A DNA stretch of 6,938 nt from Sodalis-like endosymbiont of Proechinophthirus fluctus (GCF_001602625.1 NZ_LECR01000053.1:5086-12023), one strand, 5' to 3'; shown: positions 1 to 6,834, counted from the stretch's first letter. Translations and numbers: made by a program. The notes: generated by a model not told the origin, from the sequence alone.

Positions 1-823
1 CTCTACCTGGCGGCCCGCCACCCGCAGATGAATCTCACCGCGCTGATATGGTGTTTCTCGCCACCGCCCATGAAGTAGGCCATTACCGATGGCGCCGCAA
101 TTTCTGGTAGCCTGCTGCGTGGTAGTTGATCTCTCCAGCGCTTATCTTGTCAATCAAGTAGACTTTTATACGTAATATTACGGGTTCCAGCATCAGTGCT
201 CTGACTGGCTGTGGACTGGGCAGATACGGTCTAGCAGAGTGGCGGGGAAGAGACGATAAAAACCGCCCAGCTGATTACGGTGCCAGGATGTTATCCCACC
301 GCGTCACAACTGGTGCTCAAGCCGCTGGTAGAAAGGGTTTCTTAACGGCGATTAATGGCCGGTGATTAATGCGGTCAGTGGCGCCGGCCGCAAGACAACG
401 CTCGGCAATAGCGTCTAAGAAGTCAGCTAACAGCCTTCTTATGGTATCTTAACCCATCTCCATCAGCCGGAAATCGTCAACCATTTGAGTATTCTGGTGA
501 TTTTCACGCCGCATTTGGGCAATTTTGCTTATTGCATCTTGGAGACCATTACCTGCCCCTGCCGGCTGCGGCCTGGCGTGACTCAGGCAGCGATGGCGGC
601 CAGTTTTCATCAGGCATATGACCACAAGCCCTTCTGGTGCTGCTTTACGATCAGGTGGTGCCGAAACTGAAGTCGGTAGTGAACACGCCGTTTTGCGATA
701 TCGGTTATAAAATGCAAGGCGAACATCTGATCTTGGTGTCTTACCGAGGATAACCTGTTCAAGGGAGCGATAGCGCATGCGGTGCAGTGCGCCAATATCC
801 GTTTTGGTTATACGCAGACGTAA
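1..823 (+). pseudogene. argC: argC remnant, N-acetyl-gamma-glutamyl-phosphate reductase, 5' end outside the window
   Basis: ArgC makes N-acetylglutamate semialdehyde from N-acetylglutamyl phosphate with NADPH, third step of arginine synthesis in the cytoplasm. The first codons read LYLAARHPQMNLTALI, matching the region near residue 20-33 of enteric ArgC. The text then jumps at about base 47 to MVFLATAHEV, which in E. coli lies about 40 residues further on, so an internal deletion of roughly 120 bp is inferred. Further ArgC pieces appear in changing frames: YYGF near 177-187, the active-site motif VPGCYPTA near 280-303 (the catalytic Cys codon is still there), [13 protein letters not shown] near 450-487, [10 protein letters not shown] near 493-522, [16 protein letters not shown] near 694-740, and the C-terminus [14 protein letters not shown] ending at TAA 821-823. 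At least four frame changes and several internal stops rule out a working protein. The last segment is 35 bases from argB, as in an arg operon. Identity is secure; boundaries between frames are approximate. Confidence 0.93.
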
Positions 824-858
824 ACGCTTTTATAAGGATAAGTGGGACCAACGACATA

Positions 859-1093
859 ATGAATCTATTGATTATCAAACTAGGCGACGTATTGCTTGAT
901 AGTGACGAGGCGGTGGAACGTTTATTTACCGCGCTCGATAGTTATCGTGCTGAGCACAAGTGCCTCTTGCTTACTCATCCACGGCGGCATTACCTGGTGG
1001 ACGATTTGATACATTAACTTTCCCTACCGATGGTAAAGAAAACGGTCTGCAGGTGACGCCTGTGGATTAAATTACAATTATTACCGCATCGAT
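859..1093 (+). pseudogene. argB: argB 5' fragment, N-acetylglutamate kinase, fused to argH remains
   Basis: ArgB phosphorylates N-acetylglutamate with ATP, second step of arginine synthesis. The ATG at 859 begins [18 protein letters not shown], followed by VERLFTAL, close to the enteric N-terminus MMNPLIIKLGGVLLDSEEA. The second Gly of the KLGG nucleotide-binding motif is Asp here. The later HGGG substrate motif is scrambled into HPRRH, apparently by compensating shifts near 965-990, and LVDDLI resumes at about 996-1013. The frame hits TAA at 1015-1017. A neighbouring frame then carries ENGLQVTPVD, a TAA stop where family members have Gln, and ITIITAS to about 1090. Only about 78 of roughly 258 residues remain. 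Directly after, the text becomes ArgH from about its residue 85, so the rest of argB, the start of argH and anything between them are gone. No convincing ribosome binding site lies close to the ATG. Confidence 0.92.
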
Positions 1094-1103
1094 GGAGGTT
1101 ATT

Positions 1104-2081
1104 TCTCTCCAGCGATGCGGAAGATATTTACAGCTGGGGGTTGAGCAGAGATTAATTGAGAAAGTAGGCGATTTGGGTAAGAATCTGCATACCGGGTGCA
1201 GCTGCAACGACCAGGTGGCGACCGATTTAAAGCTGCAGTGCAAAGCGCAAGTCGCCAATTGTAGCAGGTGCTGGTGCGCTCACCGCCCGAGGCCAATCAG
1301 GACGTGATATCCAGCTATACCCATTTACAGCGCGCTCAACAGATCACATTCGCCCATTGGAGTCTGGCCTATGGCGTATGCTGTCCCACAATGAAGCCGC
1401 CTGGGGGACGCATTAACACGGCTAGACGTCAGCCCTCTCGGCACACGTGCGTTAGCCGGTATCGCCTACGCTATCGATCGTGATCGGCCGGCTTGCTGGG
1501 TTTCTCTTGCGCTACCCGCAATAGACTGGATAGCATTTCCGAATCATGATCACGTTCTGGATTTGCTATCGGACACGGCCATTGGCATAGTACATATTTC
1601 CCTTTTTGCCGGAAATCTGATTTCCTTTTAATACCGGCGAGGTAGCTTTATCGAATTATCAGATCGTGTCACGCCCTCCTTGCGTCGTTGATGCCGCAGA
1701 AGAAAAAACCCGATGCGCTGGAGCTTATCCGCGGTAAATGCGGCCGGGCGCAGAACGCGCTGACCGGTATGATGATGACGGGTTGTTCAATGTGCTGGAT
1801 ACCTAGCTTAACTACCTGCACATGGCGACACTGGTACTCAATGGCATTCAAATGAAATCGCCGCGCTGCCGTGAAGTGGGGCAGCCAGGCTATGCTAACA
1901 CGACTGAACTGGCGGATTATCTGGTAGCGCGAGTGATCCTCTTTCGCGAGGCACACCATATTGTTGTTGAGATGGTAGTAGAGACTATTCGCTAGTGGCT
2001 CCTCTGGCGGCGATGCTGCTGGCGCAATTGCAGGCCTTCATCCCGGTGATAGGCAATAATGTCTACCAGGTATTAGTGCTG
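1104..2081 (+). pseudogene. argH: argH remnant, argininosuccinate lyase, lacking both ends
   Basis: ArgH splits argininosuccinate into arginine and fumarate, the last step of arginine synthesis. Family text begins with [10 protein letters not shown] (about 1108-1137), then [15 protein letters not shown] and [10 protein letters not shown] (1154-1236), [19 protein letters not shown] (about 1317-1373), [20 protein letters not shown] (from about 1422), ELSDRVT (about 1657-1674), [20 protein letters not shown] (about 1688-1747), GLFNVLDT (about 1782-1805), and [16 protein letters not shown] (about 1947-1992). The conserved GRSRND loop reads GCSCND, and the KKNPD of the fumarase/lyase signature reads KKKPD. 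A block of about 17 residues is missing after MMMT. TAG codons stand at 1804-1806, where Trp is usual, and at 1993-1995, where Gln is usual. A last piece, LAQLQAFIPVIGNNVYQVLVL (about 2019-2081), is the ArgH C-terminal region, lacking the final 25 or so residues. Several frame changes lie between the blocks. No function is possible. Confidence 0.93.
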
Positions 2082-2690
2082 GCATATTTCTCCAGTAAAA
2101 TTTCTTCGAGCGGCATACTGCGTTCGACCAGTATCTACTTGGCCCTGGCACAAAACGAGCAGCCGGGTTTGGTAAATAACGACACTGATGGCTGCACCTG
2201 ACATCCCAGCGCCAGATAACATAGCATCGTATCGGCGTCGGACACTTCAAACGGACGCCGGATTTGTCCAGTTCTACGAACACCTTTTCCACTGCGCTGT
2301 CGCGCACTAGCATGGAATAGCGTCAGAGTTAGGACCAAAGCCCAGCTCTGCTTTCTCTACCAACGTGCCCATGCCACGCGTAAATTCACCGTTGCTGTCA
2401 GGAATAAATTTGATGGAATCCGCTTTCCAGGCATTCATAATAAAAACGTCGTTAATGGAGAGGCAGACAATACTGTTCACACCCTGCTGCGTAAATAGAG
2501 CTGCTAGCTCGTTATAACGCGGCAAATGGCTGGAAGAGCGGATCGGCGACGTGAACGCACCAGCAGTGAAAAGGTAATTATCGTCTTATTACTGAACAGT
2601 TCATTGGTTGACACATCCACCCATTGATCGTCCTGGCGGGCATAGAATATGATTTGCGATACCTTCTTTCCCTTCCTGACCATGGAACAT
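2081..2690 (-). pseudogene. hybrid peroxiredoxin-glutaredoxin remnant, divergent from oxyR
   Basis: The family is the fused Prx5-glutaredoxin peroxidase of Haemophilus and enterics, which reduces peroxides with glutathione. Reading the - strand from ATG 2690 or ATG 2683, the pieces are GKKVSQIIFYARQDDQWVDV and [12 protein letters not shown] (about 2670-2565), GAFT (about 2560), [15 protein letters not shown] (about 2537-2493), [11 protein letters not shown] and [11 protein letters not shown] (about 2460-2395), [21 protein letters not shown] (about 2315-2253), FEVSDADTML (about 2248-2219), then the glutaredoxin part SLFTKPGCSFCARAK (about 2180-2137) and PLEEILLEKYAS (about 2113-2078). The glutaredoxin CxxC is intact as CSFC. 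The peroxidatic Cys of GAFTPTC is Arg (codon at 2538-2540), and an extra codon sits beside it. Frameshifts near 2562, 2330 and 2252, a TAG after the CSFC helix and loss of the last 35-40 residues complete the inactivation. Its place back to back with oxyR fits an OxyR-controlled peroxidase. Confidence 0.9.
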
Positions 2691-2759
2691 AACTAATCTT
2701 ATTAATAGGATGGATGAAATACGACGGTCTTAGCCTTTTGCGGGGATTATTATTTGTTT

Positions 2760-2802
2760 TAACTATTGATATGTATAATCGTTGATTTCGATTCTATCTA
2801 TC
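2760..2802. promoter_or_regulatory. possible OxyR binding region between oxyR and the peroxiredoxin remnant
   Basis: OxyR normally binds the spacer upstream of its own gene and represses itself while activating the divergent gene. The AT-rich stretch contains CTAT at 2763-2766, CTAT at 2794-2797 and 2798-2801, and on the - strand the block AACGATTATACATATCAA (about 2784-2767), which resembles the E. coli oxyR control region as I remember it. The canonical ATAG-N7-CTAT tetrads at ten-base spacing are only partly matched. The placement over the -10 element is what autorepression would need. This is a position-based inference supported by a loose motif. Confidence 0.4.
2774..2779 (+). promoter_or_regulatory. 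candidate -10 element of the oxyR promoter
   Basis: A perfect TATAAT lies 55 bases before the oxyR start codon. No good -35 box stands at the usual distance; TTATTT at 2750-2755 with an 18-base spacer is the best of a poor set. A start of transcription near 2786 would give a leader of about 48 bases that carries the hairpin at 2801-2822. Confidence 0.5.
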
Positions 2803-2822
2803 GACGCGGGCTATCGCGTCGA
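2801..2822 (+). promoter_or_regulatory. perfect inverted repeat (leader hairpin) abutting the oxyR ribosome binding site
   Basis: TCGACGCG (2801-2808) and CGCGTCGA (2815-2822) are exact reverse complements separated by the six bases GGCTAT. One base later the strong Shine-Dalgarno sequence GGAGGG (2824-2829) begins, four bases before the ATG at 2834. In the transcript this would be an eight-pair, mostly G-C hairpin touching the ribosome footprint. It has no T-run, so it is not an intrinsic terminator. As DNA it could also be a dyad binding site. The structure is seen; any role is inferred. Confidence 0.6.
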
Positions 2823-2833
2823 CGGAGGGCTTC

Positions 2834-3751
2834 ATGAACATTCGAGATCTTGAGTATTTGGTGGCCTTAGCCGAGCATCGTCATTTTCGACGCGCCGCTG
2901 ATTCCTGCCATGTTAGTCAGCCCACTCTCAGCGGACAGGTGCGCAAGCTGGAAGATGAATTGGGCGTGCTGTTATTGGAACGAACCAGTCGTAAGGTGCT
3001 GTTTACCCATGCCGGCCTACTGCTGGTGGATCAGGCTCGTACGGTGCTACGAGAAGTAAAAGTTCTGCGCGAGATGGCCAGCCAGCAGCGGGAATCCACG
3101 TCGGGACCGCTACATATCGGCCTTATCCCCACTGTTGGGCCTTATCTGCTGCCACATATTGTTCCGACGCTACACCAGAAATTTCCAAAACTGGAAATGT
3201 ATTTGTGCGAGTCACAAACCAGTCAGTTATTGCAGCAGCTTGATAGCGGCAAGCTGGATTGCGCTATTTTGGCGCTAGTGAAAGAGTCGGAAGCGTTTAT
3301 CGAGGTGCCGTTGTTCGATGAACCGATGCAATTAGCGATCTATGCCGATCATCCCTGGGCGGATCGAGATCGGGTGCCGATGTCGGATCTTGTCGGCGAG
3401 CGGCTGCTGATGCTGGAAGATGGCCACTGTCTGCGCGATCAGGCGATGGGCTTCTGTTTCCAGGCCGGCGCCGACGAGGATATGCACTTTCGCTCCACTA
3501 GTCTGGAAACCCTACGCAATATGGTGGCGGCGGGCAGCGGGATCACCCTGCTGCCCTCGCTGGCGGTACCGCGGGAGCGACAGCGGGATGGTGTTTGCTA
3601 TCTCAATTGCTATAAACCAGAGCCAAAACGCACTATCGCGCTGGTATATCGGCCGGGTTCACCATTGCGCGCTCGTTATGAGCAGCTGGCGGACTGTATT
3701 CGCAGCCATATGCAAACCTACATAGGTACCGGCCTAAAACAGGCGGTTTAA
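2834..3751 (+). CDS. oxyR: OxyR, LysR-family hydrogen peroxide sensor and transcription regulator
   Basis: OxyR senses hydrogen peroxide through an intramolecular disulfide and switches on catalase, peroxidase and related genes, acting as a tetramer on DNA. The protein has 305 residues, which I recall as the E. coli length, and aligns throughout. Residues 1-60 are the LysR winged helix-turn-helix ([20 protein letters not shown] at 20-39), followed by a linker helix and the sensor domain from about 90. The two redox cysteines lie at 199 and 208 in [13 protein letters not shown], with the motif unchanged. GSGITLLP (235-242) and [12 protein letters not shown] (274-285) are also kept. The start is supported by GGAGGG five bases upstream and by the [11 protein letters not shown]-terminus. 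Unusual cysteines occur at 125, 255 and 288, while E. coli Cys180 is Arg. It is convergent with sthA with an 18-base overlap. No frame damage is visible, unlike its neighbours, so it is very probably functional. Confidence 0.98.
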   Translation: MNIRDLEYLVALAEHRHFRRAADSCHVSQPTLSGQVRKLEDELGVLLLERTSRKVLFTHAGLLLVDQARTVLREVKVLREMASQQRESTSGPLHIGLIPTVGPYLLPHIVPTLHQKFPKLEMYLCESQTSQLLQQLDSGKLDCAILALVKESEAFIEVPLFDEPMQLAIYADHPWADRDRVPMSDLVGERLLMLEDGHCLRDQAMGFCFQAGADEDMHFRSTSLETLRNMVAAGSGITLLPSLAVPRERQRDGVCYLNCYKPEPKRTIALVYRPGSPLRARYEQLADCIRSHMQTYIGTGLKQAV

Positions 3752-5131
3752 CCCGTTAAGCGCCGCAACCCGGTACGCTTCCGCCATGGTGGGGTAATTG
3801 AAGGTCGTATTGACGAAATACTCGATGGTATTGCCTTCTCCCTTCTGCTCCATGATGGCTTGGCCGATATGAATAATTTCGGCGGCGCGCTCGCCAAAAC
3901 AGTGAATACCCAGGATCTGTTTCGTCTTGCGGTGGAATAACAGCTTTAGGCTGCCTACATTCATACCGACGATTTGCGCCCGCGCCAGATGTTTGAACTG
4001 CGCCCGTCCGACTTCATAAGGGACTTTCATTGCTGTAAGCTCTTGTTCGGTTTTACCGACAGAGCTGATTTCGGGGATGGTATAAATGCCGGTGGGAATA
4101 TTTTCAATCAACTGCACATTGGCTTGCCCTTTGATTATCACCTGCGCAGCGATACGGCCCTGATCGTAAGCCGCGGAGGCCAGGCTAGGATAACCAATCA
4201 CATCGCCGACCGCATAGATATGGCGGGCAGCGGTTTGATACATGCTGTTGACTTTAATTAGGCCTCGGCTGTCCGATTCCAGCCCGACATTGTCCAGCTT
4301 AAGGGTATCAGTATTGCCAGTGCGGCCATTGGCGTAAAGCAGGCAGTCGGCTTTTATACGTTTACCAGAGCGAAAACGTACCTCAACGCCGTCATCGAGC
4401 CCTTTAATTTTTTCGTATTCTTCGTTGTGGCGGATAACCACGCCGTTTTCCCAGAAATGATAAGACAGGGCGTCGGACATCTCTTGATCGAGGAACGCCA
4501 GCAGCCTATCGCGGGTGTTAATCAAATCCACCTTTACATTCATACCACGAAAAATTGACGCGTACTCGCAGCCGATGACGCCGGCACCGTAAATAATAAT
4601 ATGGTGGGGATCGTGCTTTAAATCGAGGATAGAGTCACTGTCGTAAATACGCGCATGGTCAAAATCTACATCCTGGGGATGATAGGGGCGAGAGCCGCAG
4701 GCGATGACGGTATTTTCCGCGCTAAGGATCTTGGTGGTGTTGTCGCTATAGTGGATCTGCACCTGGTGTTCACCAACAAAGCTCGCCTCGCCTGTGAATA
4801 TCTGGCAGTGGTTGCGCTCGTAAAAGCACTGGCGCATATGGGTTTGCTGCTTTATAACTTGATCTATGTGTCGCAGAATATCGGCGAAGCCGGTATGGGG
4901 AAGGCGGGTATTGCCATGCAGCGGACTCTGGTTGACTTCAATAATCTGACTGACTGCCTGGCGCAGAGCTTTGGAAGGAATGGTGCCCCAGTGAGTGCAA
5001 CCTCCGCCGACGTTGTCATAGCGCTCAATCACCGCAACGCGTGCGCCACGCTTGGTCAACCCTATGGCGGCACCTTCACCGCCCGGTCCGGAACCGATAA
5101 TAATGGCATCGTAATCGTACTTTGGTTGCAT
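3734..5131 (-). CDS. sthA: SthA (UdhA), soluble pyridine nucleotide transhydrogenase
   Basis: SthA is a cytoplasmic FAD flavoprotein that passes hydride from NADPH to NAD+, draining excess NADPH. From ATG 5131 the protein has 465 residues, one fewer than I recall for E. coli. An in-frame start at 5197 would add 22 residues, but the family N-terminus is [14 protein letters not shown], so the later ATG is chosen. The FAD Rossmann motif GSGPGG is at 13-18. The segment [14 protein letters not shown] (41-54) keeps Cys45 but has Thr50 where disulfide oxidoreductases of this superfamily carry the second redox Cys, which is typical of SthA. The NAD(P) Rossmann motif GAGVIG is at 182-187, the second FAD motif YAVGD at 306-310, and the C-terminal dimerisation domain includes [15 protein letters not shown]. 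It ends in NGLNRLF with stop TAG at 3734-3736, inside the convergent oxyR tail. Only a weak GGGA stands upstream as ribosome site. No lesion is seen; likely functional. Confidence 0.98.
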   Translation of the reverse strand: MQPKYDYDAIIIGSGPGGEGAAIGLTKRGARVAVIERYDNVGGGCTHWGTIPSKALRQAVSQIIEVNQSPLHGNTRLPHTGFADILRHIDQVIKQQTHMRQCFYERNHCQIFTGEASFVGEHQVQIHYSDNTTKILSAENTVIACGSRPYHPQDVDFDHARIYDSDSILDLKHDPHHIIIYGAGVIGCEYASIFRGMNVKVDLINTRDRLLAFLDQEMSDALSYHFWENGVVIRHNEEYEKIKGLDDGVEVRFRSGKRIKADCLLYANGRTGNTDTLKLDNVGLESDSRGLIKVNSMYQTAARHIYAVGDVIGYPSLASAAYDQGRIAAQVIIKGQANVQLIENIPTGIYTIPEISSVGKTEQELTAMKVPYEVGRAQFKHLARAQIVGMNVGSLKLLFHRKTKQILGIHCFGERAAEIIHIGQAIMEQKGEGNTIEYFVNTTFNYPTMAEAYRVAALNGLNRLF

Positions 5132-5369
5132 AGCTGTCCCAACCTGATGAATACAGATTAACAACCTAATTGTAACATCAACGCCCGCATATCCCAATTG
5201 TCAACGTATATGGCGGCCGTTACAGCACGGATTGTCCTGTTAGGCACCCGGTCGTGGATCTTGGCAAGGCGCTCGGGACGTTAAAATACACAGTTTGTAT
5301 CAACACTGTTGCAATAAATTTTGATATAGCTATTGTTCTTTACGGCTATTGTGAGGCTGGATGGTTTAC
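5132..5369. other. divergent spacer between sthA and fabR
   Basis: These 238 bases hold no gene I recognise. The part next to fabR (about 5281-5352) is AT-rich and includes TTGCAA (5309-5314) and TATTGT (5331-5336) with a 16-base spacer, a weak candidate promoter for fabR. GAGG at 5353-5356 could serve a start at ATG 5361, and GGATGG at 5359-5364 one at ATG 5370. I could not identify a convincing promoter for sthA or a known operator. Confidence 0.4.
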
Positions 5370-6018
5370 ATGGGCATCAGAGCGCAACAAAAAGAGCGGA
5401 CTCGGCATTCACTTATTGAGGCGGCGTTTAGCCAGTTGAGCGCTAAACGTAGTTTCGCCAGCCTTAGCCTACGTGAAGTCGCCCGCCAAGCTGGCATTGC
5501 GCCCACTTCATTTTACCGCCATTTCCGCAATATGGATGAGCTGGGTCTCACTATGGTGGACGAAAGTAGTCTGATGTTGTGCCAATTGATTTGTCAGGCG
5601 CGTCAGCGCATCGTCAAAAGGGGTAGCGTGATCCGCATCTCAGTGACTACCTTTATGGAATTTATCGGTAACAACCCTAATGCCTTTCGCCTGCTGCTCC
5701 GCGAACGTTCTGGCACCTCCAGCGCCTTTCGCGCCATGGTGACGTGTGAAATCCAGCACTTCATCGCCTAGCTCGCCGATTATTTGGAAATTGAAAACCA
5801 TATGTCGCGCAGCTTTACCGAAGCGCAAGCGGAAGCGATGGTTATCATCGTCTTCAATGCCGGCGCGGAAGCGCTAGATGTCGGTTTGGAGAAGCGCCGA
5901 CAACTGGAAGAGCGACTGGTACTGCAGTTACGTATGATTTCTAAAGGGGCTTTTTATTTGTACCGTCGAGAACAGGAAAAGTCGCTTACCTTTACTAGCA
6001 ATAATGGTAGGCAAACAG
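5370..6018 (+). pseudogene. fabR: fabR, TetR-family repressor of unsaturated fatty acid synthesis, interrupted by one amber codon
   Basis: FabR represses fabA and fabB in response to the balance of saturated and unsaturated acyl chains. The start [20 protein letters not shown] follows the enteric protein; an ATG at 5361 is in frame. The TetR helix-turn-helix is [20 protein letters not shown] (about residues 34-53), then [11 protein letters not shown] and [20 protein letters not shown]. At 5769-5771 a TAG replaces what is Glu in E. coli (FIAELADYL becomes FIA-stop-LADYL), cutting the protein at 133 residues. The same frame stays open afterwards and carries the whole C-terminal ligand and dimer domain: [45 protein letters not shown]. 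No other lesion is visible. The frame has no stop near the usual end and runs on to 6269 through yijD, so the 3' limit given is an estimate from family length. The truncated product keeps the DNA-binding domain but loses most of the dimer interface; function is unlikely unless the codon is read through. Confidence 0.93.
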
Positions 6019-6398
6019 ATGGCAAAAAATCCCCTCTCAGAGAAAGGCATTCTGCTGTTGGCACTGATTGCGGGCCTGACGCCCCCCTTAACGGTAGTTT
6101 TACCACGCTGTTTAGCACCAGCGTCCCATTTTTCCTCTTTCCACCGATCACGCTAGCGCTGTATCGCCTGCATCAGCGTTATCAATATCATACGATGCCG
6201 CCGGGTTATCCCTTACTGGTAGCAGCGAATTTTCTGCTGGGGATGTTGGTGTGTACAGCGCTATTGTGAGCGCAGAATATCCCGCTATCGGCTCCAATTT
6301 CGTGCCGTCAATTCTGGCAGTAGTGCTGGTAATTGTGGACTGACCGGCGGCTAAAAATGCTGCGCTGGATGCAAATGGACGGCGATGAAAATTACTGA
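6019..6398 (+). pseudogene. yijD: yijD remnant, small inner-membrane protein of the DUF1422 type
   Basis: YijD is a roughly 119-residue hydrophobic membrane protein of unknown role, encoded just after fabR in enterics. The N-terminus [20 protein letters not shown] starts at 6019 (ATG 6004 is also in frame). At the C6 tract 6082-6087 the frame changes, and the rest of the first helix pair continues as [18 protein letters not shown] (6090-6143), then LHQRY and a second hydrophobic stretch [14 protein letters not shown] second shift falls at GTGTGT (about 6249-6254), after which [15 protein letters not shown] and VPSILAVVLVIV follow, matching E. coli RAEYPDIGSNFFPAVL. A third shift near 6334 leads to WTDRRLKMLRWMQMDGDENY and TGA at 6396-6398. 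Three frame changes make a working protein unlikely. Confidence 0.88.
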
Positions 6399-6713
6399 GG
6401 ACTGCATCACCCCAGGCGGGGAATCGCTTTTCGGGTTGCCGCGTGGGTACGGTCGGTCTCGCTTCTCATCTATACTGCACCGGCTGGTGTCATCAATACA
6501 TGCGCAGGAGGACGCCCCGGGCGCAATGTTTGGTATTCCTCAGCTAAATTGCGCTGACCTCACGTCTTCGCTCTATAGGCATGGCATGACCGCTTTGCAT
6601 GAAAGGTTAATGTTCCTCGGTTTAAATACGTCTGCGGGCAGCGTCATGACCTATGCGAGGATGTCCAGGCTTCACCTTTTGGTGTTAAGCTCCAGTGTCG
6701 CGTGCCGACGGCG
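6399..6713. other. unassigned stretch between yijD and trmA
   Basis: About 315 bases without a recognised gene. One frame is open from ATG 6385 to TAA 6715-6717 (110 codons), beginning inside the yijD tail and running into the trmA end. Its product (for example CITPGGESLFGLPRGYGRSR near the start) matches nothing I know, has no clear domain, membrane segment or ribosome site, and its C-terminal third is simply the loop and stem before trmA. It is more likely a chance open frame in relic or spacer DNA than a gene. I see no repeat, tRNA or promoter of note here. Confidence 0.5.
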
Positions 6714-6727
6714 TTAACCCGCCGTCG
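6706..6727. terminator. hairpin at the trmA 3' end, possible factor-assisted terminator
   Basis: CGACGGCG (6706-6713) and CGCCGTCG (6720-6727) form a perfect eight-pair G-C rich stem around the loop TTAACC. The loop contains the trmA stop codon on the - strand. There is no T-run on either side, so classical intrinsic termination is doubtful. Its place between two convergent genes suggests a bidirectional transcript end or RNA-stabilising structure. Confidence 0.4.
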
Positions 6728-6812
6728 CCTTGCGCACCAGCAACACGCCGCACTCCATATGATGGGTATAGGGAAACTGATCAAACAGCGCCCGCCGTTC
6801 AATACGGTGATT

Positions 6813-6834
6813 GGCCGCAAGTGTAGGCCGCAAG
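6813..6834. repeat. 13-base duplication inside trmA
   Basis: GGCCGCAAG occurs at 6813-6821 and again at 6826-6834, separated by TGTA, so the unit is 13 bases. Removing one unit joins TLAA directly to [11 protein letters not shown] on the - strand and restores the TrmA frame. The extra unit is therefore the lesion itself. Confidence 0.85.

Noticed and set aside
449..778. 109-codon open frame on the - strand
   Set aside because: It is antisense to argC C-terminal text that can be read on the + strand.
1669..1959. 96-codon open frame on the - strand
   Set aside because: It is antisense to argH remains, whose + strand text is clearly recognisable; the - strand product has no known features.
1995..2201. 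68-codon open frame on the + strand as a separate small gene
   Set aside because: Its first half is the ArgH C-terminus and its second half is antisense to the glutaredoxin remnant; it is a by-product of the deletion junction.
2691..2833. An oxyS-type small RNA gene divergent from oxyR
   Set aside because: The divergent position is taken by the peroxiredoxin remnant, and no sRNA-like hairpin with a T-run is visible on the - strand.
3420..3725. 101-codon open frame inside oxyR on the same strand
   Set aside because: It is an alternative frame of the oxyR sensor domain with no ribosome site or recognisable protein.
4655..5161. 168-codon open frame on the + strand
   Set aside because: It lies wholly antisense to the well-conserved first part of sthA and its product resembles no family; it is a shadow of a constrained gene.
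5132..5369. FabR operator in front of fabR
   Set aside because: I could not find a convincing palindrome resembling the fabA/fabB operators in the spacer.
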